The notes under the pieces are model-generated. The model searched no databases. It was not told where the DNA came from and saw nothing but the letters and a program-made list of their open reading frames with translations. Positions 1 through 8,846 of a DNA stretch of 64,000 bases are shown here, in pieces. The stretch is taken from the NCBI GenBank assembly GCA_021849075.1, contig JAJZTH010000004.1, positions 121,574-185,573 on the forward strand. Reading direction: 5' to 3'. Position numbers and translations under genes: made by a program. Within the stretch, counting starts at the first letter, position 1; each line of letters starts with the position of its first letter. The stretch comes from Pseudomonadota bacterium. Its GTDB lineage: Bacteria; Pseudomonadota; Alphaproteobacteria; Sphingomonadales; Sphingomonadaceae.

Positions 1-645
1 CGATTCGAAGCGGCCTTCGCGCTGCGCCATGTGCAGCGCGCGCGAGGGCAGGCCGGCCAGCCGATCCTCCTCGCTGTAGAAGAGCGCGAAATTCTGACCG
101 ATAATCTCTTGTGCGCAATAGCCTTTTGCGCGTTCCGCCCCGGCGTTCCAGCTCGTCACCGTGCCGACCGGATCGATCATGTAGATGGCATAATCGGTCA
201 CGCTCTGCACCAGCATGCGGAACCGCTCTTCGCTTTCGCGCAGCGCCTCCTGCGCGGCGCGGCGTTCGGTCAGGTCGCGCGTCACCTTGGCAAAGCCCAG
301 CAACTGGCCGTCGGGCGTGCGAATGGGATCGATCACCACATTGGCCCAGAATTGCGACCCGTCCTTGCGCACGCGCCAGCCTTCCGCTTCGAACCGGCCG
401 TCATGTTCGGCGGTGTAGAGCGCCAGCGCGGGAATGCCGGTGGCCTGATCTTCGGGCGTGTAGAAGCGCGAGAAATGCTGGCCGATGATCTCGTTCGCCG
501 CATAGCCTTTGAATCGGCGTGCGCCGGCATTCCAACTGATGACGATGCCATCGGGATCGAGCATGTAGATGGCATAGTCCGTCACGCTCTGCACCAGCAG
601 CTCAAAGCGATTGTCGGCCTGTTCCAGTGCGGCAGTGATCATCAT
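1..645 (-). CDS. PAS-domain sensor protein, N-terminal part (runs off the window)
   Basis: I translated this by hand on the minus strand; it has no stop before the window edge. About 215 residues are visible and they form two consecutive PAS domains, roughly residues 8-125 and 138-215. Each begins with the same phrase (LVQSVTDYAIYM) and continues with SWNAGA and a KGY..EIIGQ.F segment, so the domains are recent internal duplicates. A short linker with TRDLTERRAAQEAL joins them, as in PAC-linked multi-PAS kinases. The start ATG at 645 follows GGGGAC; an earlier ATG is closed by an immediate TGA. The C-terminal output (histidine kinase, cyclase or other) lies outside the window, so only a sensory role is supported. 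Confidence 0.85.
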   Translation of the reverse strand, partial: MMITAALEQADNRFELLVQSVTDYAIYMLDPDGIVISWNAGARRFKGYAANEIIGQHFSRFYTPEDQATGIPALALYTAEHDGRFEAEGWRVRKDGSQFWANVVIDPIRTPDGQLLGFAKVTRDLTERRAAQEALRESEERFRMLVQSVTDYAIYMIDPVGTVTSWNAGAERAKGYCAQEIIGQNFALFYSEEDRLAGLPSRALHMAQREGRFES

Positions 646-801
646 GTCCCCATTTGCGCGGCCCTTGTTCAGCCTGCTTTGCCTGTGGCAAACACGTATC
701 TGCATCAGACGTTCCACAAATGACATGATCGGGCGAATTTCAGGCCCTTGACTCGCGCGGCCCTGCTGCCCACCACGGCCCGACAATTGGGACAGGATGG
801 C

Positions 802-1710
802 ATGGTGGAAAAGGCGACGATCACGGTCATTGGCGAAGCGATGCTGGAACTCAGCCGGGGCGAGGGGGATGGCTGGAACCTGCGCTATGGCGGGGACGTC
901 ATCAATACCGCCGTGCATCTGGCCCGATCGGGCGATCATGTGCGGTTGGCCAGCGCGCTGGGCGCGGACCCGATGAGCGCGCAATTGCTGAGCCAGTGGC
1001 AGGCCGAAGGCGTCGACACCGGGCTGGTGATCGCGGCGAAAGGACAGCTGCCCGGCCTCTATGCGATCGAAACCGATCCCGATGGCGAGCGCAGCTTCCA
1101 TTACTGGCGTAGCGAAGCGGCCGCGCGGCGCATGTTCGACCTGCCCGAAAGCGCCGATATGGTGGCGCAGGCGGCGCAAACGGACCTGCTCTATTTTTCG
1201 CTCATTACGCTGGCGATTTTGCCCGATGCGGGGCGTGAGGCGTTGCTGGCGCTGGCGGCGCAGGTGAAGGCAGGGGGCGGCAAGGTCGCCTTTGACGGCA
1301 ATTACCGGCCGCGCTTGTGGAGCGACGCGGCGACGGCCTGCCAGTGGCGCGACCGGGCGATCGCGCTGTGCGACATCGGCCTGCCGACGCTGGCCGATGA
1401 AGTGGAGATGGGCGAGGCCGATGACGCGGCCGACGCGGCGGCGCGCTGGGGCGCGGGCGCGGGGCGAGAAATCGTGGTGAAGCTGGGCGGTGACGGCTGC
1501 CTGGTCGATGGGGCGATCGTGCCGATCCCGCAAAAGCTGAGCGTGATCGATTCGAGCGGGGCGGGGGATGCCTTCAACGGTGGCTATCTCCACGCCCGGC
1601 TGGGCGGCGCGGAGCCGAAGGACGCGGCGCTGGCCGGGCATCGGCTGGCGGGCTGGAACATCGGCCGTCGCGGCGCCATCCCGCCCAGGGACGCCGACGC
1701 GCCTTATTGA
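802..1710 (+). CDS. kdgK: 2-dehydro-3-deoxygluconokinase (PfkB family sugar kinase)
   Basis: A 302-residue PfkB/ribokinase-fold kinase that would phosphorylate 2-keto-3-deoxygluconate to KDPG, the substrate of the Eda encoded at 26090. The N-terminal substrate-binding segment (GEAMLEL, then RYGGDVINTAVHLAR) and the C-terminal signature SSGAGDAFNGGY, with catalytic Asp near residue 256, are both present. The frame opens further upstream with a TTG at 748, but the ATG at 802 sits behind GGGACAGG and gives the usual family length. It is divergent from the PAS gene. Substrate is assigned from overall resemblance to KdgK rather than fructokinase; the family is certain, the substrate less so. Confidence 0.8.
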   Translation: MVEKATITVIGEAMLELSRGEGDGWNLRYGGDVINTAVHLARSGDHVRLASALGADPMSAQLLSQWQAEGVDTGLVIAAKGQLPGLYAIETDPDGERSFHYWRSEAAARRMFDLPESADMVAQAAQTDLLYFSLITLAILPDAGREALLALAAQVKAGGGKVAFDGNYRPRLWSDAATACQWRDRAIALCDIGLPTLADEVEMGEADDAADAAARWGAGAGREIVVKLGGDGCLVDGAIVPIPQKLSVIDSSGAGDAFNGGYLHARLGGAEPKDAALAGHRLAGWNIGRRGAIPPRDADAPY

Positions 1711-1781
1711 AGGCGCGCGGCGGCCGTTGACGCGGGTTCAAGCCGCAGCTAAGGCCGGGTGCGCAGCGCGGTTAGCGTCTT

Positions 1782-1855
1782 GCGGGTGTAGCTCAATGGT
1801 AGAGCAGCAGCTTCCCAAGCTGACGACGGGGGTTCGATTCCCCTCACCCGCTCCA
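1782..1855 (+). tRNA. tRNA-Gly (anticodon CCC), CCA encoded
   Basis: Acceptor strands GCGGGTG and CACCCGC pair over 7 bp. The D arm is GCTC/GAGC, the anticodon loop TTCCCAA gives anticodon CCC, and the T arm contains GGTTCGATTCC. Discriminator T and CCA are encoded. It lies between kdgK and the 3' end of regA, with no integrase or attachment-site remnant nearby. Confidence 0.95.
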
Positions 1856-1892
1856 AAATCCCTTTCTATCGTGATTTGAAGCAACGATCCGG

Positions 1893-2426
1893 TCAGCCGA
1901 CCTGTCGTTTCGCCAGTTTACGCGCCAGCGTGCGGCGGTGCATGCCAAGGCGGCGGGCGGCTTCCGATATGTTGAAGTCGCTGTCTTTCAACACTTCATG
2001 GATATGTTCCCATTCCAGCGTCTTGATGGAGGTGGGGCGGGGGGCAAGTGGGGCTTCCGGGTCGCCGCCCGATCGCGCGAAAGCGGCTTCGATATCGTCG
2101 GTGTTGGATGGCTTTGCGAGATAGTTGGTCGCGCCCAGCTTGATCGCCTCGACCGCCGTGGCGATGCTGGCGAAGCCGGTCAGCACGACGATCAGCATCG
2201 CCGGGTCATGGGCATGCAGCGCCTGCACGCAGGCGAGTCCCGATTGCGGGCCGAGCTTCAGGTCGACGACGGCATAGCCGGGGCGATTGTCGGCCAGCAG
2301 GGCGGTGACGCCTTCCAGACTGTCGGCCGCCAGCACATCATAGCCGCGCCGTTCGAAGGAGCGTTTGAGCGTGCGCGCAAAGCCTTCGTCATCCTCGACG
2401 ATCAAAAGCTGCTTTTCATTCGCCAT
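1893..2426 (-). CDS. regA: RegA/PrrA/ActR-type redox response regulator
   Basis: A 177-residue two-domain regulator. The receiver domain (about residues 5-120) has the acidic pocket EDD at 11-13, phosphoacceptor Asp55 in VVDLKLG, and a conserved Lys in YLAKP. The C-terminal Fis-type helix-turn-helix reads NISEAARRLGMHRRTL, the highly conserved DNA-recognition element of the RegA family. The start at 2426 follows a strong GGAGGAGGAAAG; longer readings into regB are spurious. It overlaps the regB stop by 11 nt, so the pair is translationally coupled. In relatives RegA controls respiration, carbon and nitrogen fixation in response to quinone redox state; targets here are inferred, the cyo operon being the obvious candidate. 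Confidence 0.93.
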   Translation of the reverse strand: MANEKQLLIVEDDEGFARTLKRSFERRGYDVLAADSLEGVTALLADNRPGYAVVDLKLGPQSGLACVQALHAHDPAMLIVVLTGFASIATAVEAIKLGATNYLAKPSNTDDIEAAFARSGGDPEAPLAPRPTSIKTLEWEHIHEVLKDSDFNISEAARRLGMHRRTLARKLAKRQVG

Positions 2427-3741
2427 CGCTTTCCTCCTCCAGCGCCAGCGTTGCGAAAGGCAGGCGTAACTGGACCATCGCGCCGCCGTCCGCCCCGTTG
2501 CTGGCGTCGACGCGGCCGCCCAGCTTGCGCACGACATTGAACACCAGAAACAGGCCCAGCCCGCCACCCTGCCGGCCCTTGCTGGACCGATAGGGTTTGC
2601 CGACATCGGCCAGCATGTCCGGGCTGAACCCCCGGCCATTGTCGCGCACGGCGATGTGCAGCCATTGGCTGTCCCGGCTGATCATCATGTTGATATAGGT
2701 TGCGCCGGCTTCCCGCGCATTGTCCAGCAGGTTGGTGACGGCCTGACGGATCACGGGGTCCGCGACGATGCGGGGATAATCGTGCGGGCCGAAATCGCTG
2801 CGCAGCGCCAGGCCCGGATTGGCGGTGCGCCAGTCGCGGGCGATGACTTCCATGAAGCTGCGCACGTCGGCGACCTCGGGCGCTTCGCCGCGCGCTTCGC
2901 CGGCGGACATGAGGATGCCGGTCAGGATCGCCTTGCAGCGTTTTACCGCGGCCTCCATCTCCCCGACTTCCTCGACCAGCGTCGGGTTCTTGCGGATCTG
3001 GGGCATGTGCCGCCAGTCGCCCAGCACCACGGCGAGCTGGGCGAGGGGGGTGCCCAGTTCATGCGCCGCGCCCGACGCCAGCAGGCCCATGCGGACGATA
3101 TGTTCTTCTTCCACCGCCTGTTGGCGCAGCCGGGCGAGATAGGCTTCGCGCTGCTGAAGATTGTGGGTCATGCGCGTCATGAACAGCACCAGCAATACCG
3201 CGATCATGATCAGGCAGATCAGCGTACCGACGATGTGCAGGTCGAACAAATGGCCTTCGAGCGGTTCGCTCAGGTCCAGCGGGCGATAGGCGATGGCCAG
3301 CATCGCCGCGCAGGCGGAGGAGACGGCGACGATGCCCCATACGCTCCAGCGATGCAGCAGCACCGCGCCCAGCGCCACCTGCACCAGATAGAGCGAGATG
3401 AAGGGATTGGTCGCCCCGCCGCTCAGATACAGCTGGGTGGTCAGCGCCAGCACATCGAACAGCAAGGACAGGAACAGTTCGGCATGGGTGATGTCGGCGC
3501 GGCGGCGCAGGATCATCAGGCTGCCGATGTTCATCAGCACCGCAATGCAGGGCACCACCAGCATCGACGTCAGCGGCAGGCGGATTTCCATACCAAAGTG
3601 GACGACCAATATGGTGGCGATCTGCCCGGCGATGGCGATCCAGCGCAATTGCACCAGCAGCGCCATGTTGCGCCGGCCGGCCGCGTCGGCAGGCCACTGG
3701 CTTGGCAGCCAGCGGATGCGCTTGGCGACGGGCGCGGTCAT
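2416..3741 (-). CDS. regB: RegB/PrrB-type membrane redox sensor histidine kinase
   Basis: 441 residues. Six hydrophobic segments fill about residues 27-190, including the RegB ubiquinone-binding motif GGATNPF near 108-114. The dimerisation box HELGTPLAQL holds phosphoacceptor His227. A cysteine at about 269 in VKRCKAIL matches the position of the redox-active Cys of RegB (about 40 residues after the His). The ATP-binding domain follows, with NLLDNAREAG, DNGRGF and GGGLGLFLV. The ATG at 3741 overlaps the SURF1 stop by 4 nt (ATGA), and the 3' end overlaps regA. Both the quinone motif and the redox cysteine are retained, so full RegB-type sensing is plausible. Confidence 0.93.
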   Translation of the reverse strand: MTAPVAKRIRWLPSQWPADAAGRRNMALLVQLRWIAIAGQIATILVVHFGMEIRLPLTSMLVVPCIAVLMNIGSLMILRRRADITHAELFLSLLFDVLALTTQLYLSGGATNPFISLYLVQVALGAVLLHRWSVWGIVAVSSACAAMLAIAYRPLDLSEPLEGHLFDLHIVGTLICLIMIAVLLVLFMTRMTHNLQQREAYLARLRQQAVEEEHIVRMGLLASGAAHELGTPLAQLAVVLGDWRHMPQIRKNPTLVEEVGEMEAAVKRCKAILTGILMSAGEARGEAPEVADVRSFMEVIARDWRTANPGLALRSDFGPHDYPRIVADPVIRQAVTNLLDNAREAGATYINMMISRDSQWLHIAVRDNGRGFSPDMLADVGKPYRSSKGRQGGGLGLFLVFNVVRKLGGRVDASNGADGGAMVQLRLPFATLALEEESDGE

Positions 3742-4475
3742 CCCCGGCGATCTTTTCCAGTCTGGCGCATGACCAGTATATAGGCGCCCACCGTCATCGC
3801 CGCCAGCACGAACCAGGTGATGGCATATTGCAGATGATTGTTGGGGAAGGCGATGACGGTCAGGCCGCCGACCGGCAGACCTGTTGAAGACGGGCCGGTG
3901 GGCGAGGGCGCCGCGCCGGCATCGATGAAATAGCTTTGTTCGACGCGATCGAGGCCGCGCGCCTTGGCGATGGCGGCGACGTCGCGCGAATGCCAGCGGT
4001 CGCCGGCCGGATCGTTGCTGCGCAGGAAGCCGCCGCACGGCTCGGTCAGGCGCAGCAGTCCCGTGACCTGCACCTGGCCTGTCGGGCGATCGTAGCGCGC
4101 CTTGCGGTCGGGCACGAAGCCGCGGTTGATGAAGGTGATGCCGCCATCGGCGCGGCGCAGCGGCGTCATCAGCCAAAAGCCGGGGCCGCGCACGGTGACG
4201 GCCTGCGTCAGGGCGGCCTTGTCATGGAGGAAGGCGCCGGTCAGCGTGACGCGGCGATATTCGTCATCCTTGGTGGCTGTGGCCGGCGCGGAAACGGGGG
4301 CGGCGTGGACGCGGGCGTCGACACGGGCGATCAGGTCGCGCTTCCAGGCGAGGCGTTGTACTTGCCAGATGCCGAGCGCGGAGAAACCGGAAAAGAGGAT
4401 CAGGGCGATCAGCGTCAGCCCGATCAGGAAAGCCGGGGAGCGTGTGGCACGCCCCCCGGTGTTCGCCGTTGTCAC
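3738..4475 (-). CDS. SURF1-family terminal oxidase assembly protein
   Basis: 245 residues with the classic SURF1 layout: an N-terminal membrane anchor (about 15-37, ending SALGIWQVQRLAWK, the family hallmark G.WQ..R..WK), a periplasmic domain with YRRVTLTG and a conserved RG.V segment, and a C-terminal anchor (about 213-235). SURF1 proteins help insert haem a into haem-copper oxidases. Its place between cyoD and regB suggests a quinol-oxidase-dedicated paralogue like Surf1q of Paracoccus rather than one serving cytochrome c oxidase. It overlaps cyoD and regB by 4 nt each. Confidence 0.9.
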   Translation of the reverse strand: MTTANTGGRATRSPAFLIGLTLIALILFSGFSALGIWQVQRLAWKRDLIARVDARVHAAPVSAPATATKDDEYRRVTLTGAFLHDKAALTQAVTVRGPGFWLMTPLRRADGGITFINRGFVPDRKARYDRPTGQVQVTGLLRLTEPCGGFLRSNDPAGDRWHSRDVAAIAKARGLDRVEQSYFIDAGAAPSPTGPSSTGLPVGGLTVIAFPNNHLQYAITWFVLAAMTVGAYILVMRQTGKDRRG

Positions 4476-4915
4476 GGCATTTCGCTCATGTTCGCCATGG
4501 CGTTCATGTCATGGCCGGCATTCATTTCACCGGTCATGTCCATATCGGCATGGGGCATCATATTGTTGTTCATATGATACATGACCCAGGTGGACCCTGC
4601 GAGGACGATGACCACCAGAACCAGCGTCAGCGCCATCGCCATGAACGACCAGCCGCCTTCGACGCGGGTGTTCATGTGCAGGAAGTAGATCATGTGTACG
4701 ATCACCTGCACCGCCGCGAAGGCGATGATGACGAAGCCGGTCAGCTTGGGATCGCCCAGCGCGCCGGTCATCACCAGCCAGAAGGGAATGGCCGTCAGGA
4801 TCACCGACAGGCCAAAGCCGATCATGTAGCTGCCGAAGCTGCCGTGCGATCCTTCTTCATGATGATCGTCATGGCCGTGCCCGTGGGCATCGTGGGGATG
4901 GACAGCGTCGCTCAC
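4472..4915 (-). CDS. cyoD: Cytochrome bo3-type quinol oxidase subunit IV
   Basis: 147 residues, starting with GTG at 4915 inside a GTGA overlap with cyoC. Three transmembrane helices (about 30-50, 60-80, 92-113) match the CyoD family, with the conserved [10 protein letters not shown] between helices. The N terminus is His/Asp-rich ([14 protein letters not shown]). After the last helix a 35-residue tail is very rich in Met and His ([11 protein letters not shown], then [17 protein letters not shown]), not usual for the family and reminiscent of copper-binding Met/His segments. Subunit IV supports assembly and CuB insertion in E. coli bo3; the tail could strengthen that role, which is inference. 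Confidence 0.92.
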   Translation of the reverse strand: MSDAVHPHDAHGHGHDDHHEEGSHGSFGSYMIGFGLSVILTAIPFWLVMTGALGDPKLTGFVIIAFAAVQVIVHMIYFLHMNTRVEGGWSFMAMALTLVLVVIVLAGSTWVMYHMNNNMMPHADMDMTGEMNAGHDMNAMANMSEMP

Positions 4916-5535
4916 CGCAGGACTCCCATCAGATAGACAAAGGTGAAGACGCCGATCCAGATGACGTCAAGGAAGTGCCAGAACATGCTGAGGCACATCA
5001 GGCGACGCTTGTTGGCGGGGATCAGGCCCTTCTTGGCGACCTGCACCATCAGCGTGATCAGCCAGATCGAACCGAAGGTGACGTGCAGCCCGTGGGTGCC
5101 GACCAGCGTGAAGAAGGCCGACAGGAAGGCCGAACGCTGCGGACCCGCGCCCTCATGGATGAGGTGGGCGAATTCATAGAGTTCGATGAACAGGAACGCC
5201 CCGCCGAACAGCAGCGTGATGAACAGCCAGCCCTGGGTGGCGCTGACCTTGTTCTTTTCCATCGCCAGCATGGCGAAGCCATAGGTGATCGACGAGAAGA
5301 GCAGCATCGCGGTGTTGATCGCGACGAGCGGCAGGTCGAACAGATCCTTGGGGCCGGGGCCGCCGGCGAAGCTGCCGCCCAGCACGGCATAGGTGGCGAA
5401 GAGGATGGCGAAGATGAGACAGTCGCTCATCAGGTACATCCAGAAGCCCAGCGAGGTGCTGTGCCCTTCGTGGAGGTGCGGTTCCTCGGGCAAATGATAT
5501 GCCCGAGGTTCCGTGTTTGCAGTTGCGCTGCTCAT
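4912..5535 (-). CDS. cyoC: Cytochrome bo3-type quinol oxidase subunit III
   Basis: 207 residues of the haem-copper oxidase subunit III family, five predicted transmembrane helices, with [13 protein letters not shown] near residue 30 and [10 protein letters not shown] and [13 protein letters not shown] in the C-terminal half. The start at 5535 (MSSATANTE) follows the CyoB stop by 5 nt; the frame runs open upstream but that part overlaps cyoB and is spurious. The 3' end overlaps the GTG start of cyoD. It has no metal centres and stabilises subunit I. Confidence 0.95.
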   Translation of the reverse strand: MSSATANTEPRAYHLPEEPHLHEGHSTSLGFWMYLMSDCLIFAILFATYAVLGGSFAGGPGPKDLFDLPLVAINTAMLLFSSITYGFAMLAMEKNKVSATQGWLFITLLFGGAFLFIELYEFAHLIHEGAGPQRSAFLSAFFTLVGTHGLHVTFGSIWLITLMVQVAKKGLIPANKRRLMCLSMFWHFLDVIWIGVFTFVYLMGVLR

Positions 5536-5540
5536 GTCAG

Positions 5541-7541
5541 TCAGACTCCAGCGGCGAGGATGCGCGTGCGCTCTTCCTCGGTGCGCGTCACATCCTCGAC
5601 CGGGATGTAGAAGTCGCGCTTGTAGTTGAAGGTGTGGAAGATGGCGAAGCCGACCAGACCGATGAAGCTGAGGCCCGCGAGCCACCAGATGTACCAGATC
5701 AGGGCGAAGCCGCACAGCGTCGACAGGGCGGCCAGGATGACGCCGGTGCCGGTGCTGCTGGGCATGTGGATCGCCTGATAGCCGGTCAGCGGACGCTGAT
5801 AGCCATTCTTCTTCATGTCCGCCCAGCTGTCCGCATCATAGACGACCGGCGTGAAGGCGAAGTTATACTCGGGCGGGGGCGAGCTGGTCGCCCATTCCAG
5901 AGTACGGCCATCCCACGGATCGCCTTCCACCTTCAGTTCGTCGCGCTTCCAGATGGAGACGGCGAACTGCACCAGCATCGCGCCGATGCCGGCCGCGACG
6001 ATGGCGGCGCCGATCGCGGCGATGACGAAGTAGATCTGGAGCGACGGATCGTCGAACACGCGCATGCGGCGGGTCACGCCCATCAGGCCCATGATGTACA
6101 GCGGGGTGAAGGCGAGCCAGAAGCCGATCTGCCAGCACCAGAAGGACACCTTGCCCCAGAACACGTTCAGCTTGTAGCCGAACGCCTTGGGCCACCAGTA
6201 GTTGATCGCCGCGAACAGGCCGAACAGCACGCCGCCGATGATCACATTATGGAAGTGCGCGATCAGGAACAGCGAGTTGTGCAGCACGAAGTCTGCGGGC
6301 GGAACCGCCAGCATCACGCCGGTCATGCCGCCGACTGTGAAGGTCAGCATGAAGGCCACGGTCCACATCATCGGCAGTTCGAAGCGAACGCGGCCGCGAT
6401 ACATGGTGAAGAGCCAGTTGAAGAGCTTGGCGCCCGTCGGGATCGAGATGATCATCGTCGTGATGCCGAAGAAGCTGTTGACGCTGGCGCCCGAACCCAT
6501 GGTGAAGAAGTGGTGCAGCCACACGAGGTACGACAGCACCATGATGCAGCAGGTTGCGTAGACCATCGAGGTATAGCCGAACAGGCGCTTGCCCGAGAAG
6601 GTCGAGGTGACTTCCGAGAAGACGCCGAACAGCGGCAGGATGAGGATGTAGACTTCCGGGTGGCCCCAGATCCAGATCAGGTTCACGTACATCATCGGGT
6701 TGCCGCCGAAGTCGTTCGTGAAGAAGTTGGTGCCGGCATAACGGTCAAGCGACAGCAGGACCAGAGTGGCGGTCAGGATCGGGAAGGAAGCGACGATCAG
6801 GATGTTCGCGCAGAGCGAGGTCCAGGTGAATACCGGCATCTTCATGAGGGACATGCCGGGCGCGCGCATCTTCACGATGGTCGCGATCAGGTTGATGCCC
6901 GACAATGTCGTGCCCACGCCCGCCACCTGCAACGCCCAGATATAATAATCGACACCCGTGGCCGGGCTATAGTCGATCCCCGAAAGCGGCGGATAGGCGA
7001 GCCAGCCGGTCTGGGCGAATTCGCCCAGGAACAGCGATGCCATCACCAGCACCGCGCCGCCCGTGGTCATCCAGAACGAGAAATTGTTCAGGAAGGGGAA
7101 GCTGACGTCGCGCGCGCCGATCTGCAGCGGGACGATATAGTTCATCAAACCGGTGATGAACGGCATCGCCACGAAGAAGATCATGATCACGCCATGGGCG
7201 GTGAACACCTGGTCATAATGGTGGGCGTTGAGATAGCCTTCCGACCCGTTGAAGGCCAAAGCCTGTTGCAGGCGCATCATGACGGCGTCGGCAAAGCCGC
7301 GCAGGAACATGATGAGGCCCAGCACCATATACATGATGCCGATCTTCTTGTGATCGACGCTGGTGAACCATTCCTTCCAGAGATAGCCCCAGAGTTTGAA
7401 ATAGGTGAGCGCCGCGACGACGGCCGCGCCGCCCAGCACCACCGCGCAGAATGTCGCGACGACGATGGGTTCATGCCATGGGAATGCATCCCATGTCAGA
7501 CGACCGAAGATCATCTGTGCTGTTGTGAGTGTACCGGTCAT
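5541..7541 (-). CDS. cyoB: Cytochrome bo3-type quinol oxidase subunit I
   Basis: 666 residues, full length for CyoB (E. coli 663). It oxidises ubiquinol, reduces O2 and pumps protons. Haem and copper ligands are visible: low-spin haem His116 (FTAHGVIM), the CuB His-Tyr site GHPEVY at 292-297, the paired His of WLHHFFTMG, and the HFHN segment carrying the binuclear-centre and second low-spin haem ligands. The quinol-site residues of E. coli (R71, D75, H98) correspond to R81, D85 and H108 in [11 protein letters not shown] and AHHYDQ, so a quinol and not a cytochrome c donor is expected. Third in operon order from the right, 5 nt before cyoA's stop. Confidence 0.97.
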   Translation of the reverse strand: MTGTLTTAQMIFGRLTWDAFPWHEPIVVATFCAVVLGGAAVVAALTYFKLWGYLWKEWFTSVDHKKIGIMYMVLGLIMFLRGFADAVMMRLQQALAFNGSEGYLNAHHYDQVFTAHGVIMIFFVAMPFITGLMNYIVPLQIGARDVSFPFLNNFSFWMTTGGAVLVMASLFLGEFAQTGWLAYPPLSGIDYSPATGVDYYIWALQVAGVGTTLSGINLIATIVKMRAPGMSLMKMPVFTWTSLCANILIVASFPILTATLVLLSLDRYAGTNFFTNDFGGNPMMYVNLIWIWGHPEVYILILPLFGVFSEVTSTFSGKRLFGYTSMVYATCCIMVLSYLVWLHHFFTMGSGASVNSFFGITTMIISIPTGAKLFNWLFTMYRGRVRFELPMMWTVAFMLTFTVGGMTGVMLAVPPADFVLHNSLFLIAHFHNVIIGGVLFGLFAAINYWWPKAFGYKLNVFWGKVSFWCWQIGFWLAFTPLYIMGLMGVTRRMRVFDDPSLQIYFVIAAIGAAIVAAGIGAMLVQFAVSIWKRDELKVEGDPWDGRTLEWATSSPPPEYNFAFTPVVYDADSWADMKKNGYQRPLTGYQAIHMPSSTGTGVILAALSTLCGFALIWYIWWLAGLSFIGLVGFAIFHTFNYKRDFYIPVEDVTRTEEERTRILAAGV

Positions 7542-7546
7542 ATCTC

Positions 7547-8662
7547 TTACCGATGCTGCGCGTGCGCGTCAGCGCCGCTGTGAGAGGAATGATCGGCCGG
7601 GGCCTGTTCAGCACCGGGCGCGTCGGGGGCGGTTTGCTGGCCCTCGTTGCGTTCGGTCTGGTCGATCACATGGCTGTTGGGGAAGTCGTACTGAAGACCC
7701 TCAATGTCCTTGGCCGATTCCTTGCCCGCGCCGCCCATCTGGTTGATGTGCATCAGTTCGCCCATGCACCGCTGGCCCGGCTTGGGGCAGAGGTTGACGA
7801 TGGCGTCGAACAGCTTGGGGTCGGCAGCCGAGAAATAGGCGACGGGCGCCTTCTCGCTAGGCTTGGCGAGGGTCTGATAGACGGTGCGGTCCAGAGACGC
7901 GCCGCCGGCCTTCACCTTGGCGACCCAGGCGTCGAAGCCGGCCTGGTCCAGCGCCTTGTAGCCAAAGCGCATATGGGTGAAGCCTGCGCCCGAATAGTTG
8001 GCCGAGAAACCGGTGCCGGTGACGGGCTTGTTGGCGACGGCGTGGAGCTGGGTCTTCATGCCGGGCATGGCGTAGATCTGGCCGGCGAGTTCGGGAACGT
8101 AGAAGCTGTTCATCACGGTCGATGCAGTGATGTCGAAGCGGACCGGAACATTGGTGGGCAGGGCCAGTTCATTGACCGTGGCGACGCCCAGTTCGGGGTA
8201 GATGAAGAGCCATTTCCAATCGAGCGCGACGACCTGGACGGTCAGCGGCTTGACCTTGGGGTCGATCGCCGTCTGCGCATCGATCCGGTCGAGCGGACGA
8301 TAGGGGTCCAGCTTGTGGGTGCTCACCCAGGTCAGCGCGCCCAGAGCGATGATGATCAGCAGCGGGGCCGACCAGATCAGAAGCTCGAGCTTGGTGCTGT
8401 GATCCCAGTCGGGATCATAGTCCTTTTCCGTCGCTTCGTTCGTGGCGCGATAGCGCACCGCGAACCAGACGACCATGGCCATGACGGGGATGACAATGAG
8501 GAGCATCAGCGCGACCGAGATCAGGATCAGGTCGCGTTGTTGCACCGCAATGTCGCCCGACGGGTTCATCACGACCCAGTTGCAGCCCGCCAACGGCGCC
8601 GCAAGGATCGGAGCGGACCAGCGCAAGAGCCTGATCCATTTGGGTGAGTGAGGGTGTGACAT
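7547..8662 (-). CDS. cyoA: Cytochrome bo3-type quinol oxidase subunit II (lipoprotein)
   Basis: 371 residues. The signal ends in a lipobox LAGC (acylated Cys27), followed by two transmembrane helices (about 43-65 and 88-110) and a cupredoxin domain. The CuA ligands of cytochrome oxidases are missing: the corresponding region reads [19 protein letters not shown], as in CyoA, which fits a quinol oxidase. The C terminus carries an extra Ala/Gln/His-rich tail of about 40 residues (ending [10 protein letters not shown]). It is the first gene of the cyoABCD-SURF1-regB-regA unit; its promoter must lie in the 184-nt divergent gap with the MFS gene. Confidence 0.95.
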   Translation of the reverse strand: MSHPHSPKWIRLLRWSAPILAAPLAGCNWVVMNPSGDIAVQQRDLILISVALMLLIVIPVMAMVVWFAVRYRATNEATEKDYDPDWDHSTKLELLIWSAPLLIIIALGALTWVSTHKLDPYRPLDRIDAQTAIDPKVKPLTVQVVALDWKWLFIYPELGVATVNELALPTNVPVRFDITASTVMNSFYVPELAGQIYAMPGMKTQLHAVANKPVTGTGFSANYSGAGFTHMRFGYKALDQAGFDAWVAKVKAGGASLDRTVYQTLAKPSEKAPVAYFSAADPKLFDAIVNLCPKPGQRCMGELMHINQMGGAGKESAKDIEGLQYDFPNSHVIDQTERNEGQQTAPDAPGAEQAPADHSSHSGADAHAQHR

Positions 8663-8846
8663 GGCGCGCGACTAATCCTTCCGCAGCGAGTCTGCCAGTG
8701 GGCAATTTGTCCAATTGTGTGCGGACGCAAAAAATGTTTGGACTATGGGATACTGCTTAGACTCTGCGTGTTTTCTGTTATGCTGTGATTCCACGGCCAC
8801 TGGCAGACGATATAAGAACCGCACCGGTGGCCTTGCCAAGGAGCGG
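8663..8846. promoter_or_regulatory. Divergent intergenic region, cyoA / MFS carrier
   Basis: A 184-nt gap that must hold promoters for the oxidase operon (leftward) and the MFS gene (rightward). It contains a small dyad CAATT-N5-AATTG at 8703-8717, about 40 nt upstream of cyoA. I cannot identify a convincing -35/-10 pair by eye. RegA sites are degenerate and cannot be called here. Confidence 0.4.

Noticed and set aside
31..723. Plus-strand open frames over the first 720 nt.
   Set aside because: The minus strand encodes a clear double PAS protein, and the plus frames only mirror its codon bias.
1782..1855. tRNA-Gly and tRNA-Leu as integration sites of a mobile island.
   Set aside because: No integrase, no repeated tRNA 3' end and no change of gene content on either side.
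5499..7583. A 694-codon open frame antisense to cyoB, and similar long antisense frames at 19836-21977 and 60090-62384.
   Set aside because: They lie wholly opposite strongly conserved genes, their products are His/Arg/Asp-rich nonsense with no domain, and such frames are expected in high-GC DNA.
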